Part shown: positions 26,401 through 36,230 of the stretch, piece after piece
Position numbering within the stretch: the first letter of the stretch is position 1
Layout: each line of letters begins with the position of its first letter
Assembly: GCF_947507565.1 (NCBI RefSeq)
Contig: NC_089180.1
Location: forward strand, 1,116,001 to 1,180,000
From: Oscarella lobularis
Taxonomy: Eukaryota > Porifera > Homoscleromorpha > Homosclerophorida > Oscarellidae
DNA length: 64,000 nt
Direction: 5' to 3'
Position numbers and translations under genes: made by a program
The notes under the pieces: model-generated
The model's database searches: none
What the model saw: the letters and a program-made list of their open reading frames with translations, nothing else
Told to the model about the DNA's origin: nothing

Positions 26401-26671
26401 TCGGCCATCCGACGATTCGAGTGCTAACAAACCGCCGCCTCAGTATTAAAGTACTTAAACACACAAGCCAATTATACGGATTACCCCCCTTTGAAATTGT
26501 CCTCCGTCGTGTAGTCCTAAGACTATAAGTGCCAAAAGCCGAAGTAGGAGCAGTAGTAACATTCCGAGTCGCCTTTGGTACTCGAAGCGTAACGTTGGAT
26601 AAAGCTGGCGCTGATGGATCACCGTAAAAAACCCTCGTCTTCGAACGACGGATGGGAGATGGCGGCTTCAA
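23487..26671 (-). CDS. SENP6/SENP7-type SUMO-specific protease
   Basis: About sixteen exons read leftward. The C48 (Ulp1) catalytic domain is divided as in SENP6/7: LDSLDESSWLNDNIINFYL (about 24900-24960), SRTHIFSTFFCQKL, RWTKKIDVFSKDFLVIP, NSHWSVYVICYP with the catalytic His, a long acidic insert (24060-24470), LLHFDSM with the catalytic Asp (about 23965), VPQQPNSCDCGIFLCQFVES with Gln and Cys (about 23690), and a stop at 23487. The triad is intact. Upstream exons (25560-26188) read as the PH-like/N-terminal region of SENP6/7. SENP6/7 edit poly-SUMO chains in the nucleus. The 5'-most exon (about 26490-26671) is in the tandem triplication described separately. Its initiator is uncertain, and 26671 is only the edge of open frame. 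Exon phases checked by hand in the catalytic part agree. Confidence 0.88.
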
Positions 26672-27279
26672 GTTAGGCTTGCCAAAGTAGGGCGAGACGG
26701 AAAAGCCTAAAAACCGGGAGAGCGTTACTAAGCGACACCGCCATCAGACTCATTCTCTGCCTGGAAATTTGCTTTCTTTCCGTTTCTCTGGCATCGAAGT
26801 AAGACTATAAGTGCCAAAAGCCGAGGTAGGAGCAGTGGCATTCCGAGTCGCCTTTGGTACTCGAAGCGTAACGTTGGATAAAGCTGGCGCTGATGGATCA
26901 CCGTAAAAAACCCTCGCCTTCGAACGACGGATGGGCGAGACGGAAAAGCCTAAAAACCGGGAGAGCGTTACTAAGCGACACCGCCATCAGACTCATTCTC
27001 TGCCTGGAAATTTGCTTTCTTTCCGTTTCTCTGGCATCGAAGTAAGACTATAAGTGCCAAAAGCCGAAGTAGGAGCAGTAGCATTCCGAGTCGCCTTTGG
27101 TACTCGAAGCGTAACGTTGGATAAAGCTGGCGCTGATGGATCACCGTAAAAAACCCTCGCCTTCGAACGACGGATGGGCGAGACGCCTAAAAACCGGGGA
27201 GAGCGTTACTAAGCGACACCGCCATCAGACTCATTCTCTGCCTGGAAATTTGCTTTCTTTCCGTTTCTCTGGCATCGAA
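26519..27279. repeat. tandem triplication (about 240-base unit) of the SENP gene 5' end
   Basis: Three head-to-tail units: 26519-26800, 26801-27043 and 27044-27279, each starting AAGACTATAAGTGCC and ending TCTGGCATCGAA. The first unit is longer, by about 38 bases around 26650-26690. The units are almost identical, so the event is recent. On the - strand each contains SKxRVFYGDPSAPALSNVTL, the first coding exon of the SENP6/7 gene. Confidence 0.9.
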
Positions 27280-27631
27280 AGGGGGCTATATAACAAACGA
27301 GATACTACATGGAGTGGTGCTTTTTTCTTTTATTGTACCTTGGTCTCGCTAAACTGTCGGTTTCCGGTGATACACGTACCTCCTTCTTGTGATTGGCGAC
27401 GCGATTGCCGCCAATTCTGCTATTCGTCGCCGCTCCCAAAAGCACGTGTGGAGCGTGCGTCTTCGCTCCCGATATGCATCCGTTGTCGTCGTCGTTCGTT
27501 TCGATCGAAGGACGACTTCTCCGCGTCGTCGTCGCCCTCGCCTTAGTCCATCGCAACGACGTGGGCTCGGCGTCGACCTCGTCCAACTTCTCCATAAGCG
27601 TGACGTTCGATGCGTTCCCGTGGAGAATAGC
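27280..27631 (-). other. possible 5' exon, unidentified
   Basis: A leftward open frame (about 27380-27640) reads NASNVTLMEKLDEVDAEPTS and ends KKE at a GTACGTGT donor. It could be an upstream exon of the SENP gene, but both strands are open here and no family match is seen. Confidence 0.3.
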
Positions 27632-28023
27632 CCTCGCAAGCCAGGCTCTCCCGTAGTAGCGCGCTTTAGCGCGTCCACTACTGGGAGCACTCGTCTGCGT
27701 CATAGGCCATGTGACCACCCGACTTTCCACGTGACCATTTCGGAGTGGTCAGAGCCTTATTTATACAGGCTCTTCGAGTGGTTAAGATTAGGCCAGCACT
27801 TTAGTAATGGCTTGCATGACTAGTAACGAGAGGTCTGCCTGTTTTCTACGTCAGCTAGAGGCTATTTCGGATCCTGTGGGATGTACTCAAAATGGTCACG
27901 TGGAAAGTCGGGTGATCACATGGCCTATGACGCAGACGAGTGCGCCCAGGCTCTCCTACTAGGCTCTCCCAGTAGTGGACGCGCTAAAGCGCGCTTCACT
28001 ACGGGAGAGCCTGGCTTGCGAGG
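27632..28023. repeat. palindrome, about 110-130-base arms
   Basis: The left arm 27632-27740 starts CCTCGCAAGCCAGGCTCTCC and the right arm 27891-28023 ends with its complement, GAGAGCCTGGCTTGCGAGG. The spacer is about 150 bases. The right arm carries an extra partial copy of CCAGGCTCTCCTACTAGG. Within each arm GCGCGCTTTAGCGCG is itself palindromic. Confidence 0.85.
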
Positions 28024-28118
28024 CTACATGTATGGCGAGAAGAGGAGATCGTTCGTCGGTAGTCAACAAAAAACGAAGGAAAGTTATCCCCAAGATAAAT
28101 AGTAAGGCGCAGCATGGC

Positions 28119-28760
28119 CTATCTGAAGTATTTAACGCAGAGGCTTACGTTAGCGTCAATGTAGCTAGCTAGCTGGTCGTTGAACTGGAGAGCTCGAGAC
28201 TGAGCTGCTGGAGAGTGTTTGACATGTTCCGGGATTATGGCATATTGTAGTATGAAATTCTGTATTGATCCTTCTACGCAAGATGGCGGCGTCCAATTGA
28301 CGGCGATCGTTTGATCTGACGTCGATGGTGACAATCGCGGAGTTTCCGGCTTTGGTGACGGGGCGGGGGAGCGTTCTAGAGGCCGTTGCTATGGACGCGG
28401 GCCCGTATCCGACGCACGTTAGCACAGCCACGGTGAAGAGTACGGTGAAGAGTTACGGTGAAGGTATAATTCGTGATTCGTGAATGAATCAAGTCGGAGA
28501 CGACCGTTGGGCGTTGAATTCGCGCTTCGCTGAAGACGACGTTGTTGAGAGCGCTGTGATGACGTTGAGCGGCGCCGACGGATAGTCGCATGGAGGGTTG
28601 GCGCTGATTGAATTGCTTTTGGAGCAGAATTCGCCGTTTGAGTCTTCGGTGCACAATTCCACTTGATAAAGGTATGGGCGCGTACGTGCAGGCGTTGACG
28701 AAATTATGCGCGAGGCAGAAAGAAAAATTGGCGCGTGCAGACTGGGTATGACCTATCACG
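28119..28760 (-). pseudogene. FN3-domain gene fragment
   Basis: Leftward frames carry pieces of FN3 domains: YQVELCTEDSNGEFCSKSNS then CDYPSAPLNVITA (about 28540-28680), YTFTVTLFTV...VLTCVGYGPAS (about 28390-28460) and PETPRLSPSTSDQTIAVNWT then IQNFILQYAIIP (about 28240-28345). Adjacent pieces lie in different frames without clear splice sites between them, and no other domains are attached. It is most likely debris of a receptor-type FN3 gene. It is unrelated in sequence to the FN3-like repeats at 7-11 kb. Confidence 0.6.
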
Positions 28761-28769
28761 TGCTCGACC

Positions 28770-29109
28770 TATCACGTGCTCGACCTCGTTGGCCACCGAT
28801 TTGGTTACGCGAATTCCGACAACGAGCGGTACTCTACTGCGAATCGACAAAGCGAGCTCCAAGCAATAAAGTAGATAAGGAAACGCCATGTGCAAAATAT
28901 ACGGGAGCCGAAGCAACAAAGTTGCCCGTAATCCATAGCGGTAAAAACACTGCAACACAAATGAAACTATATTACTTAATCTTTTTCGATAAAGCAGAAA
29001 TAGCACAATAAAGAGATGTTTAATTAAAGTAACGTCACGGCCAAAAAATCAAGGAACTGTACCGCACGCAATAAAACAACAGAGCAGGCAAGGGCGGCGA
29101 TTGCTACTA
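28770..29109. other. no gene seen
   Basis: Contains a short direct duplication CCTATCACGTGCTCGA (28751-28785). No coding exon supported. Confidence 0.4.
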
Positions 29110-32100
29110 CTAACTAAGAGCAAATTCATTCTCCCTACCCTTTTCCGGACGTCCCATCAATTCGGAGCGAAATTTCATCGTACTTGGACCTGCAGAAAAA
29201 GGGCGATCTCACAAATCAATTTATAAATTTTATACCAAAAACCGGCAAACCTCCAAAGGCAGCATATCCTTTCCAAAGAGCGCTTCTCATCCAAGGCCAG
29301 ATCCAATTCTTTCTGCAAAGACATTAGAATGCATAGCATATCCATAGGGGTCAGACTTACCCTCAACTCCTCGCACGCGGCCGCTTCCGATACAGCGCTC
29401 ACCGTGTTGTGTCGAAAAAATACTAAAAACTGAATTAGTGCACTGAAAAAAAATAGATTTACAAATGCTTACCTTTTCCTTCCCCTGACTCTTGACCGGA
29501 CCGGCCAGCAGCCAATTCCTTTTGGAGTCGTTCGTTTTCTTTAATCAAGCCGTTCAATTCTGAACGCATTCTCTCCAGTTTAGATCTCGCCTCGCCTACA
29601 AGAGTCTTCTAGGTGAGGTGCTCAATCTTTCGAGGGTGATTTACTTTTCAAAGCCTTGTTCTGGAAAATGAGTTTATCATTCTGGCGTTGTAGGACCTCT
29701 TGAAATTGCGAGTATCCTTCGATTTCTGCTTCCAATACTTCAATTTTATCAGCGGCTGCAACAAAAAAAACGTAGACGCGAAAATAGCGATTTTTTGCTA
29801 GATTCTTACTATCAATCTTCTCGTCCTTTATAAAAAATAAAATATTTCAAAATCGGTGCTTAGGTTAGCGTCAAAAAAAACTTACTTCTAGTTTGTCAAT
29901 TGTAGTCGTCAGCAAATCCTTCTCTCGGTCCCATTCGTCTAAAAAATCATAAATGGCAATAATTTGACGTAAGACAGCCGCCACACGTACCGCCCATAGA
30001 ATTCATCATATCCTCGTATCTTTTTATGAAAACTTCGACGGCTTCGACCACTCTGGCACCCGTGTAATCTAACAAACAAACAAACAAACAAACAAACAAA
30101 CAAACGCGTACTCGCACAACAATAATATATATCTAGACAAACAAGCTCACTTTCGTTTTCCTTCATCTTCGCTTTCAAGACTTCGTCCGCTTTCTCTTTC
30201 TCGCCTGTTCACAACACAAATATCATTGAAGAAAAAACGCTCTATTTTAATGACTTACTTTGAAGTTGAGCGCGATGTTTCTTCACTAATTCGTCAATGT
30301 CGGCATTGAATTTCGACTGAAGAGCCGTCATCTCTCGTCTCGCCTGTTTCTCAGCGAGTTCGTATTCCAGCTTTTGAAAATACATGGATTGCGCCTAATA
30401 CATGGTAGTGTTGATATAGATCAATTTAATTAATCAAAGGTTTTTACTTTACCTTTGCTTTCCAGTCTTCTAGCGTCTTCGTCCAGCGTTCGTCCTGTCT
30501 CTCGAGCTCTTCATGGAGCGCTTTCACCTAATAAGTAAATCATATTATTAGCAAATATTCCTGTGCATACTGTACCCTTTCTTGGAGGACTTGATTGCTT
30601 TCTAGGAGCGTATCGTCAGCCACCTGCTGCTTAAATCAGATGAAATTTATTCTAATAAACAGGTTGTGCTCATCTCTTTACCTTGTATTCTGATAGGTCC
30701 GCTTGTGGAGAGCTTGGTTCTACGTGCGTTTTGGAGATCAGGTGTTCTCCCTTTAGGGACGAACGAGATGAAAATTTTTCCTTTTTCTCAACTCCAGCAC
30801 AATTGTCGTAGTCGTCGTCATCAACGTCTTCCAGCTGGCCAATTGCGAATGTCTGTCGTCTCGGTGCCACCTATAATATTAGAGAAACTAGACATATTTA
30901 ATTAAAGAGTAGAAAAACGTTGAGACAAACCTTCGATTTTTTGCTTTCCCCACTTGACTTTTTGCTGTCGCAGTGAAGAATCAATTTTTGAAGCTGAGCG
31001 ATTTTCGCCTCTTTTTCTTCAAGCTACAGAAAAATGATAAATCTCCGAAAATATTTCTGCGACGTAGTACTGTACTTGTTTAGCGCGAGCTTGGTCCAAT
31101 TCTTGAGCCAACTACGTAAGGAAAAAAATCCGTTTACCTTCTATATATCTCCGTTTTTTATCGTCAAGTTCAACCTGCACCTTTTCACGCAGAAGACTGG
31201 CTATTCCAGACTCGCTCCTAACCTAAATAAGTAAAAGTTCAATTCATACAAGAGATTCAAAATAAAGACATGTTTTACAATGTCTAATTCCTTCTTTAGA
31301 CCGCTGATCTCCTTCTTATGCAGTTTCAGCAAGGCCTGGTCGGACAGAACCTAAAAAACAAATTTTTAAAAATCAATACTCAAATGAAAATACACGTAAG
31401 TTTCTACCTGGTTAACTTCCGGTTTATTTTTGATTGTCTTGGCTCTCGAGGCGAACTGAACATTGGTGATAATTTATTACTTTTTTTTCTAATAATCGTT
31501 TTCTTTACTCTTAGAGTTCCGTGGGTTTCGTCGAGCGACGACGGCGCCACCGTGCAAATGATTCCCGTTCTAGCGTTTCCTCCGAGAGACGTCTGCAGAA
31601 TCCTGGTGAGCTTGCTCTCGCGAAACGACAGATAACAGCCCCTACAATAAGATCAGTAAAGAACTAAGACACTGTGCTCAAATGTGTACTGGTCTCCTTC
31701 GCAGAGCTTCTCTATCACATTTCTCAAGAAGAGAAGACTCTCGTAGATAAATCCGCCCTCTTTCAATCGACTCCCTAAAAGACATTATTCAATTTTATTT
31801 ATTTATTTATTTATTTATGTTACCTTGAGCTCCTGTCTGGTTTGCTCGCTCTGATCCAGCGAGATCTACCAGGTTCTTCAAAGATACAAAACGTATAGGG
31901 AATTTGTTTTGAAAAAACCGTTTTCTGGTGTACCAGCTTTGCAACGTTCACTGCACCGCTCATCGAGTCTCGTTTGTCAACCGTACGACTCTCGACAACC
32001 TAAACGTAATAGCAAATAAAAGTGAACTAATAATAATAATCAGAAATATATATTTGTTACTAATGTAAAAATTGTGTGCGAGCGAGAACTACTTTCGTTC

Positions 32101-32990
32101 ACGTTCGTCTCGCCGAAATGACGATTATCTTTGAAACAAAATGTCACTTTTCGAATTAAAATTATTAGTTGTGCACAACTGACGTTCTCCGCGTTGAATG
32201 AGATCCAGTGCCATCTCTCGACTCAACAAAATCTCTTCGGTACAATCAGCAACATATACTCCCCTCTATGTTTTATTAATTTCTATTGCTCAATTTAATT
32301 TTTTTAGTGACGTACCTGCGGGCTCATGTGAATTTTTAATTTCTTATTCTCTGGATTCAAAAGATCTTTAATCGCCTTTTTAATTAATCGAAAGTCAGTC
32401 ACAAGACAAGCAAATAATCCTAATCCCGAGTACTAACTTCATTGCAAATTTCAATATAGGACGCTCCAAGAAGAAATTCTCGTCCGCTACACTAAATATA
32501 AGAAATGACGTCACGTCAAAAGAGATGATAATTTAGAAGTGTCACCTCCTGATCTATGTAATCGAAGACCTCCTGCATTGCCAAGAGAACATCGCCTTCG
32601 TTTCCCTTCTCGCCCATCATAGTGTGCGTCTTTCCTGAGGCCGTTTGACGATGAGCAAAAACAGTGCCTATAAATAAATAAATATTTGATTATTTTTTCT
32701 TACCGTTGAATGCCTTTAGGACTGAAAGAACGATTCCCTGAGCCGACTTTTCGTATACTTCCACATTCGATATGTCGCCGGAAAACACGTGATCTGCTCG
32801 CGAAAATTCGACCCTCAAGACGACGATTTCGTCGTCGCAAAGCCTCACCGAACGTCGTCACGCCTTTCTGCGCGATCGTCGGTCCGTCCGTTTCTCTACA
32901 ATCCGTGGTTTCACAAAGAATCTCGCTCGCTTCCCTAAAATTAAAACGCGAACCGTTTTCGATCTCTCTCGAGCGACAGGGGCTTTTGCA
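29110..32990 (-). CDS. Kinesin-7 (CENP-E-like) motor protein
   Basis: A multi-exon leftward gene. Motor exons: [20 protein letters not shown] (about 32760), [11 protein letters not shown] (32620), [17 protein letters not shown] (32440), [12 protein letters not shown] (switch I, 32080), [14 protein letters not shown] (switch II, 31840), [20 protein letters not shown] (31740), [20 protein letters not shown] (31590), and [16 protein letters not shown] (31430), which ends the motor as in CENP-E. About a dozen coiled-coil exons follow down to a stop at 29110. The tail is far shorter than vertebrate CENP-E. Oddities: the P-loop, usually AYGQTSSGKT, reads [10 protein letters not shown] with the first Gly replaced. 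The first motor exon (32780-32990) needs a frame change to stay kinesin-like, so either an intron is missed or the 5' end is damaged. The start codon is not fixed. Confidence 0.82.
30070..30103. repeat. (CAAA)n microsatellite in an intron
   Basis: Eight or nine ACAA units within an intron of the kinesin gene. Confidence 0.85.
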
Positions 32991-33179
32991 TCGTCTCTCG
33001 CCCCCTACGAAACGCTCTACAGTCTCGAAGAGTCCGCGTCGCGACGACGCGAAATCGACTCGCGTTCTTTTCCGACTTGATTACCTTTTCGTCGGCGGCC
33101 TGACGCGCACCGCAACCTTTATAACGTCCATCGACAGACCGTACGAAACACAAAGAGAGCGTCGGTGCGCTTTTCAAAA

Positions 33180-33826
33180 AAGATAGAAGCGGGCGCTAAT
33201 TGGTCGTGCGTGTAGGCACGTGATAGGCTCCCGGATAGCGAAGCGAAGGCTTTCATTCATTCATTCATTTACCAAACCCGTATTGTTGCTGCGCGAAATT
33301 CCGCGAAATATACAAAAAATACTTCTTACATTGCCAAATACCGAAAACACTATCCCCTCGACACTCCACATCACATAGAAAGCAGCTGAAAAGCTCTCCA
33401 AAGCGAAAGCAACGACATAATAAATTAGAAATCAGTCCAAAGCTAAAAATAAACCAATACCTCATGCTACTTCCTGCTGCTCGACCCCCTTCCTATACAA
33501 CAAAAGAAAACCAAAGCCCCTATAACACGTAAAACTCAAGTGCACTTATCTGATAAAACCCCCCCTGAATGAGCTCTACAGATGGAATAACACTAAACCA
33601 TAAAGATAAATAACTCTACATCGATCCTCCTAAAAACGTACTATCGACAGATAAACCTTCATCCCCACCCGTGAATTGTCCTGAACCTCCTAGCCCAAGA
33701 AAACCTTTTTTTCCCCTATTAAAATAAATAAATAAATAAATAAATAACCCCATCTACAGAAATAAAGAAAACGATGAATCCGCGAGAAAAACAACAATAA
33801 AACCATGCACAGGGTCACGGTTTAAG
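33180..33826. other. intergenic; diverged copy of a repeat also at 48.6-49.4 kb
   Basis: No gene. Blocks such as CCAAAGCCCCTATA followed by GTGCACTTATCTGATA, a CCCGTAT-to-CCAAATAC block and AACCATGCAC recur in the same family at 48640-49420, though in a different order. Also holds a (TAAA)n run near 33722-33746. Confidence 0.55.
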
Positions 33827-34305
33827 TCGCATGCTAGGGGGTCCCTGTACCTTTTTCGCTCCGTATGGTATCCCATAGACCATTGGATTGAGATGCATGC
33901 GAACGAATAAATACGTGTAACTGAGCCACTGCACGGCTTCTTCGACGTTTCCCACCGTTCCCAAAGCGACCTAGTGTAGAAAAAAAATTGGAACTCCTCT
34001 CATTGGTCACAATAGGAAGCAATTTACCTCCGCATTGAGATTATCGATGAGGCGACCGGTGAATTGACTTTCGATCGGGTGTTGTTGCGTCAAAAGAGAA
34101 AGATAATGGGACAGCTTGTCGTTCGCCGACGCTGTCGTTTTGAGGACGGCAAGCGCGGCCTAAGATCTGCAGCACGTCGAGTATCCCTAAATCAACGAAA
34201 GCGCCCTTGGTCGAATCATACAGTTGAGTTCTTTAAGGAGAGAAATATATATAACCTATGTAACCGTCCACAATGCCTCCATAACCTTTATGAGTGAATT
34301 CCAAA
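33827..34305 (-). pseudogene. ASCC3: ASCC3 helicase fragment, copy 1
   Basis: The - strand encodes part of a Ski2-like/Brr2-type helicase cassette: [20 protein letters not shown] (helicase motif VI), [32 protein letters not shown] and [12 protein letters not shown]. This is closest to ASCC3, the large helicase of the ASC-1 complex (DNA alkylation repair, ribosome quality control). Only about 150 of some 2,200 residues are present. The GEGMIIAAH segment present in copy 2 is deleted here, while LIDN-type residues missing from copy 2 are kept. With no neighbouring ASCC3 exons this is a relic. Confidence 0.85.
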
Positions 34306-34830
34306 GCCGAACTGGAAGAGTTCTCGATTGCGAGACTTCGCAACCTGAGAGAAAGAAACGTCGTTCAAAAAGTGGGAGACGGATTTTCAGGGTTCTTACG
34401 TTGATCGCGTTCACGGCGAAATCGCAGCCGTCCGATACGTGGAATTCTCGTCGAAACGTTCGAAATGAACGATTTCTTGGCAACTTGCCGAGACTCGACA
34501 CGGTGAGAAGATTGGGTTTAGTCGGAGTCGGAGTCGCCTCTTTCTTCTCGAAATCTGCACTGAAACGATTAGAAGAGACGACGGGAGAGCTTTTCTTTAC
34601 CTGCGATTATGTCCTCCTCAAGTGGATTTTCGTCTTCTTGTATTCGACGGCGTCCGCACTGATGAGAGAAGCGCGATTTTTCGACGAAATCCCCAATGAG
34701 GAGCCCCACCTCACCTCAAACATGATCCAGCGAAGCACTTTGACGTACTTTTTTCGTGTATGCCAAAGGTGATGCCCGTCGACGCAGGAAAAAGGATTAC
34801 CGCAAAGACAAAGACGAGGAAAGCAACGGG
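34306..34830 (-). pseudogene. unidentified exon set next to ASCC3 fragment
   Basis: Leftward exons with clean splice sites can be read: one ending EDENPLEEDIIAG (about 34600), FEKKEATPTPTKPNLLTVSS...SDGCDFAVNAIN (34400-34556) and VAKSRNRELFQFGFGIHS (about 34310-34362). It looks like part of a real protein, but I do not recognise the family. It runs straight into the ASCC3 fragment, so it is probably a truncated gene piece. Confidence 0.4.
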
Positions 34831-34929
34831 TCAATCATTTTTTAACTTAGCGCGCTTGGGCGACAAGTCAGTGACGTCACCTCCTACACGTAATGCCTCC
34901 TAACTATAGTTTCAAAGCAAGTACAGTAG

Positions 34930-35095
34930 AGGCACTGAAGGCCTGTACATCGATCGATCTCGGATCGATCGGCCTAGCGATCGATCTTGATCGGCTTACT
35001 GATCGATCGGCACAGCGATCGATCTTCGACCGATCGATCTTCGGGATAAAGGCACTTTTTTCTTTTTTTCTTTTTTCTTTTTTTTCTTTTTTCTG
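34930..35095. repeat. GATCGATC cluster and polypyrimidine tract
   Basis: Between 34948 and 35045 the palindromic words ATCGATCG/GATCGATC recur about ten times at irregular spacing, followed at 35058-35093 by an almost pure T/C tract. From 35096 to 35640 I see no gene, only TGACGTCAC words and a short palindrome around 35373-35400 (ATGACATCAC...GTGATGTCAT). Confidence 0.75.
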
Positions 35096-35646
35096 ATCTC
35101 AAAACATTCAAAGTTCTATTACGATTTAACTGTTATTTTGTCCAAGGAAAATAAACATGTTTAATTAATCAAGAGATATACATTATTTATTTTATTTATG
35201 GTAGATAGGTAATTATGTACGGCACCCGGTAGATCGACCATTACGTGTCGAGGGTTGTTCCGTCGGAAAATAAATTAATATCACTATCACTATCACAATT
35301 CTGCTATACGGGGGTTCGCGATTTAGATACTGTGACGTCACGTTTTTTCGGTAGCAAAAATACGGGAGATTATGACATCACAATGAATGTGATGTCATAA
35401 AGGCACCTTTGTCATCTACTGTATTTGTCGTTCGGGGATTTCTAAGACTCTGCAGGAAGATTGATGGGCGTAATTTAGTAAGCAGTTTTTTACAACTCTC
35501 CTGATTGACTTGGATAGGGCGGAAGAATGTGATAACAAGTTCAGACTTCGGATCACAGGCGTAAATTACTAATCCCACCTGACAAAATACATGTTCTTGG
35601 ACTCTTACAACGCAACACAACGCAACTGACTACCAGTGCCTAACTA

Positions 35647-35898
35647 TCAATCTCTCAATGTCTCTGATGTGTTTGTCCAGATTTTCAGTGTCGTGACGAT
35701 GAGGAATTGGCCCCAGTGCCACGACTTCTTCCAAATCTCCTTGGGCCACTCTGCGAGGTTGTTGACGTTAGGAGGATAGAATGCTTTACCCTCAGGAGCT
35801 GCCCAGTCAAAATCAATCAGAACAACAGCAGCTGTGCTTGTGTTGATCATAATATTGACGGTCCTCAAATCTCCGTGAACGTATTGAGCTTCCTTCAA
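35647..35898 (-). pseudogene. kinase-domain fragment of the nuclease-kinase family
   Basis: About 84 residues from the catalytic loop onward: VHGDLRTVNIMI, VVLIDFDWAAPEGKAFYPP, then LAEWPKEIWKK. These are the same family motifs as in the three whole nuclease-kinase genes in this window, but nothing upstream codes for the rest. It sits about 330 bases downstream of the Ig-nuclease-kinase gene on the same strand, which suggests a partial tandem duplicate or the tail of a lost neighbour. Confidence 0.7.
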
Positions 35899-36230
35899 TT
35901 TAATATATAACGTACGCGTTTTGTGGCTTTGGTCATTTTGTCTTTGGTAGGGGATAAACCTGTAAGAATGGCTTCCGAAGGTATGTGGATGAGGGGTGGC
36001 TTTATTTACAGTGTTTCAGTCTTATATTTTAGACTATGGGGACTCTTTAGGGATTAATTAATCAATTAATCGTTGTCTCTTTCATTCTTACTTTACGGCT
36101 ACGAGTTTTCTTATTTAGATATAGGACGGTTACGTGAACTTCAACCATAGAGAAGACATCAATGAGGCCGTTCATATCAATCGTAAATCAGTATGCCAAA
36201 CAACAGAAGAACAAAAGAGTGAATATGTTC

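Noticed and set aside
27349-27823. Overlapping open frames on both strands
   Set aside because: GC-rich, Arg-rich frames with no family resemblance; at most one leftward exon is plausible, so no gene was called.
34224-34772. + strand frame of 182 codons
   Set aside because: The opposite strand carries ASCC3 and other exons with splice sites, so this frame is a shadow.
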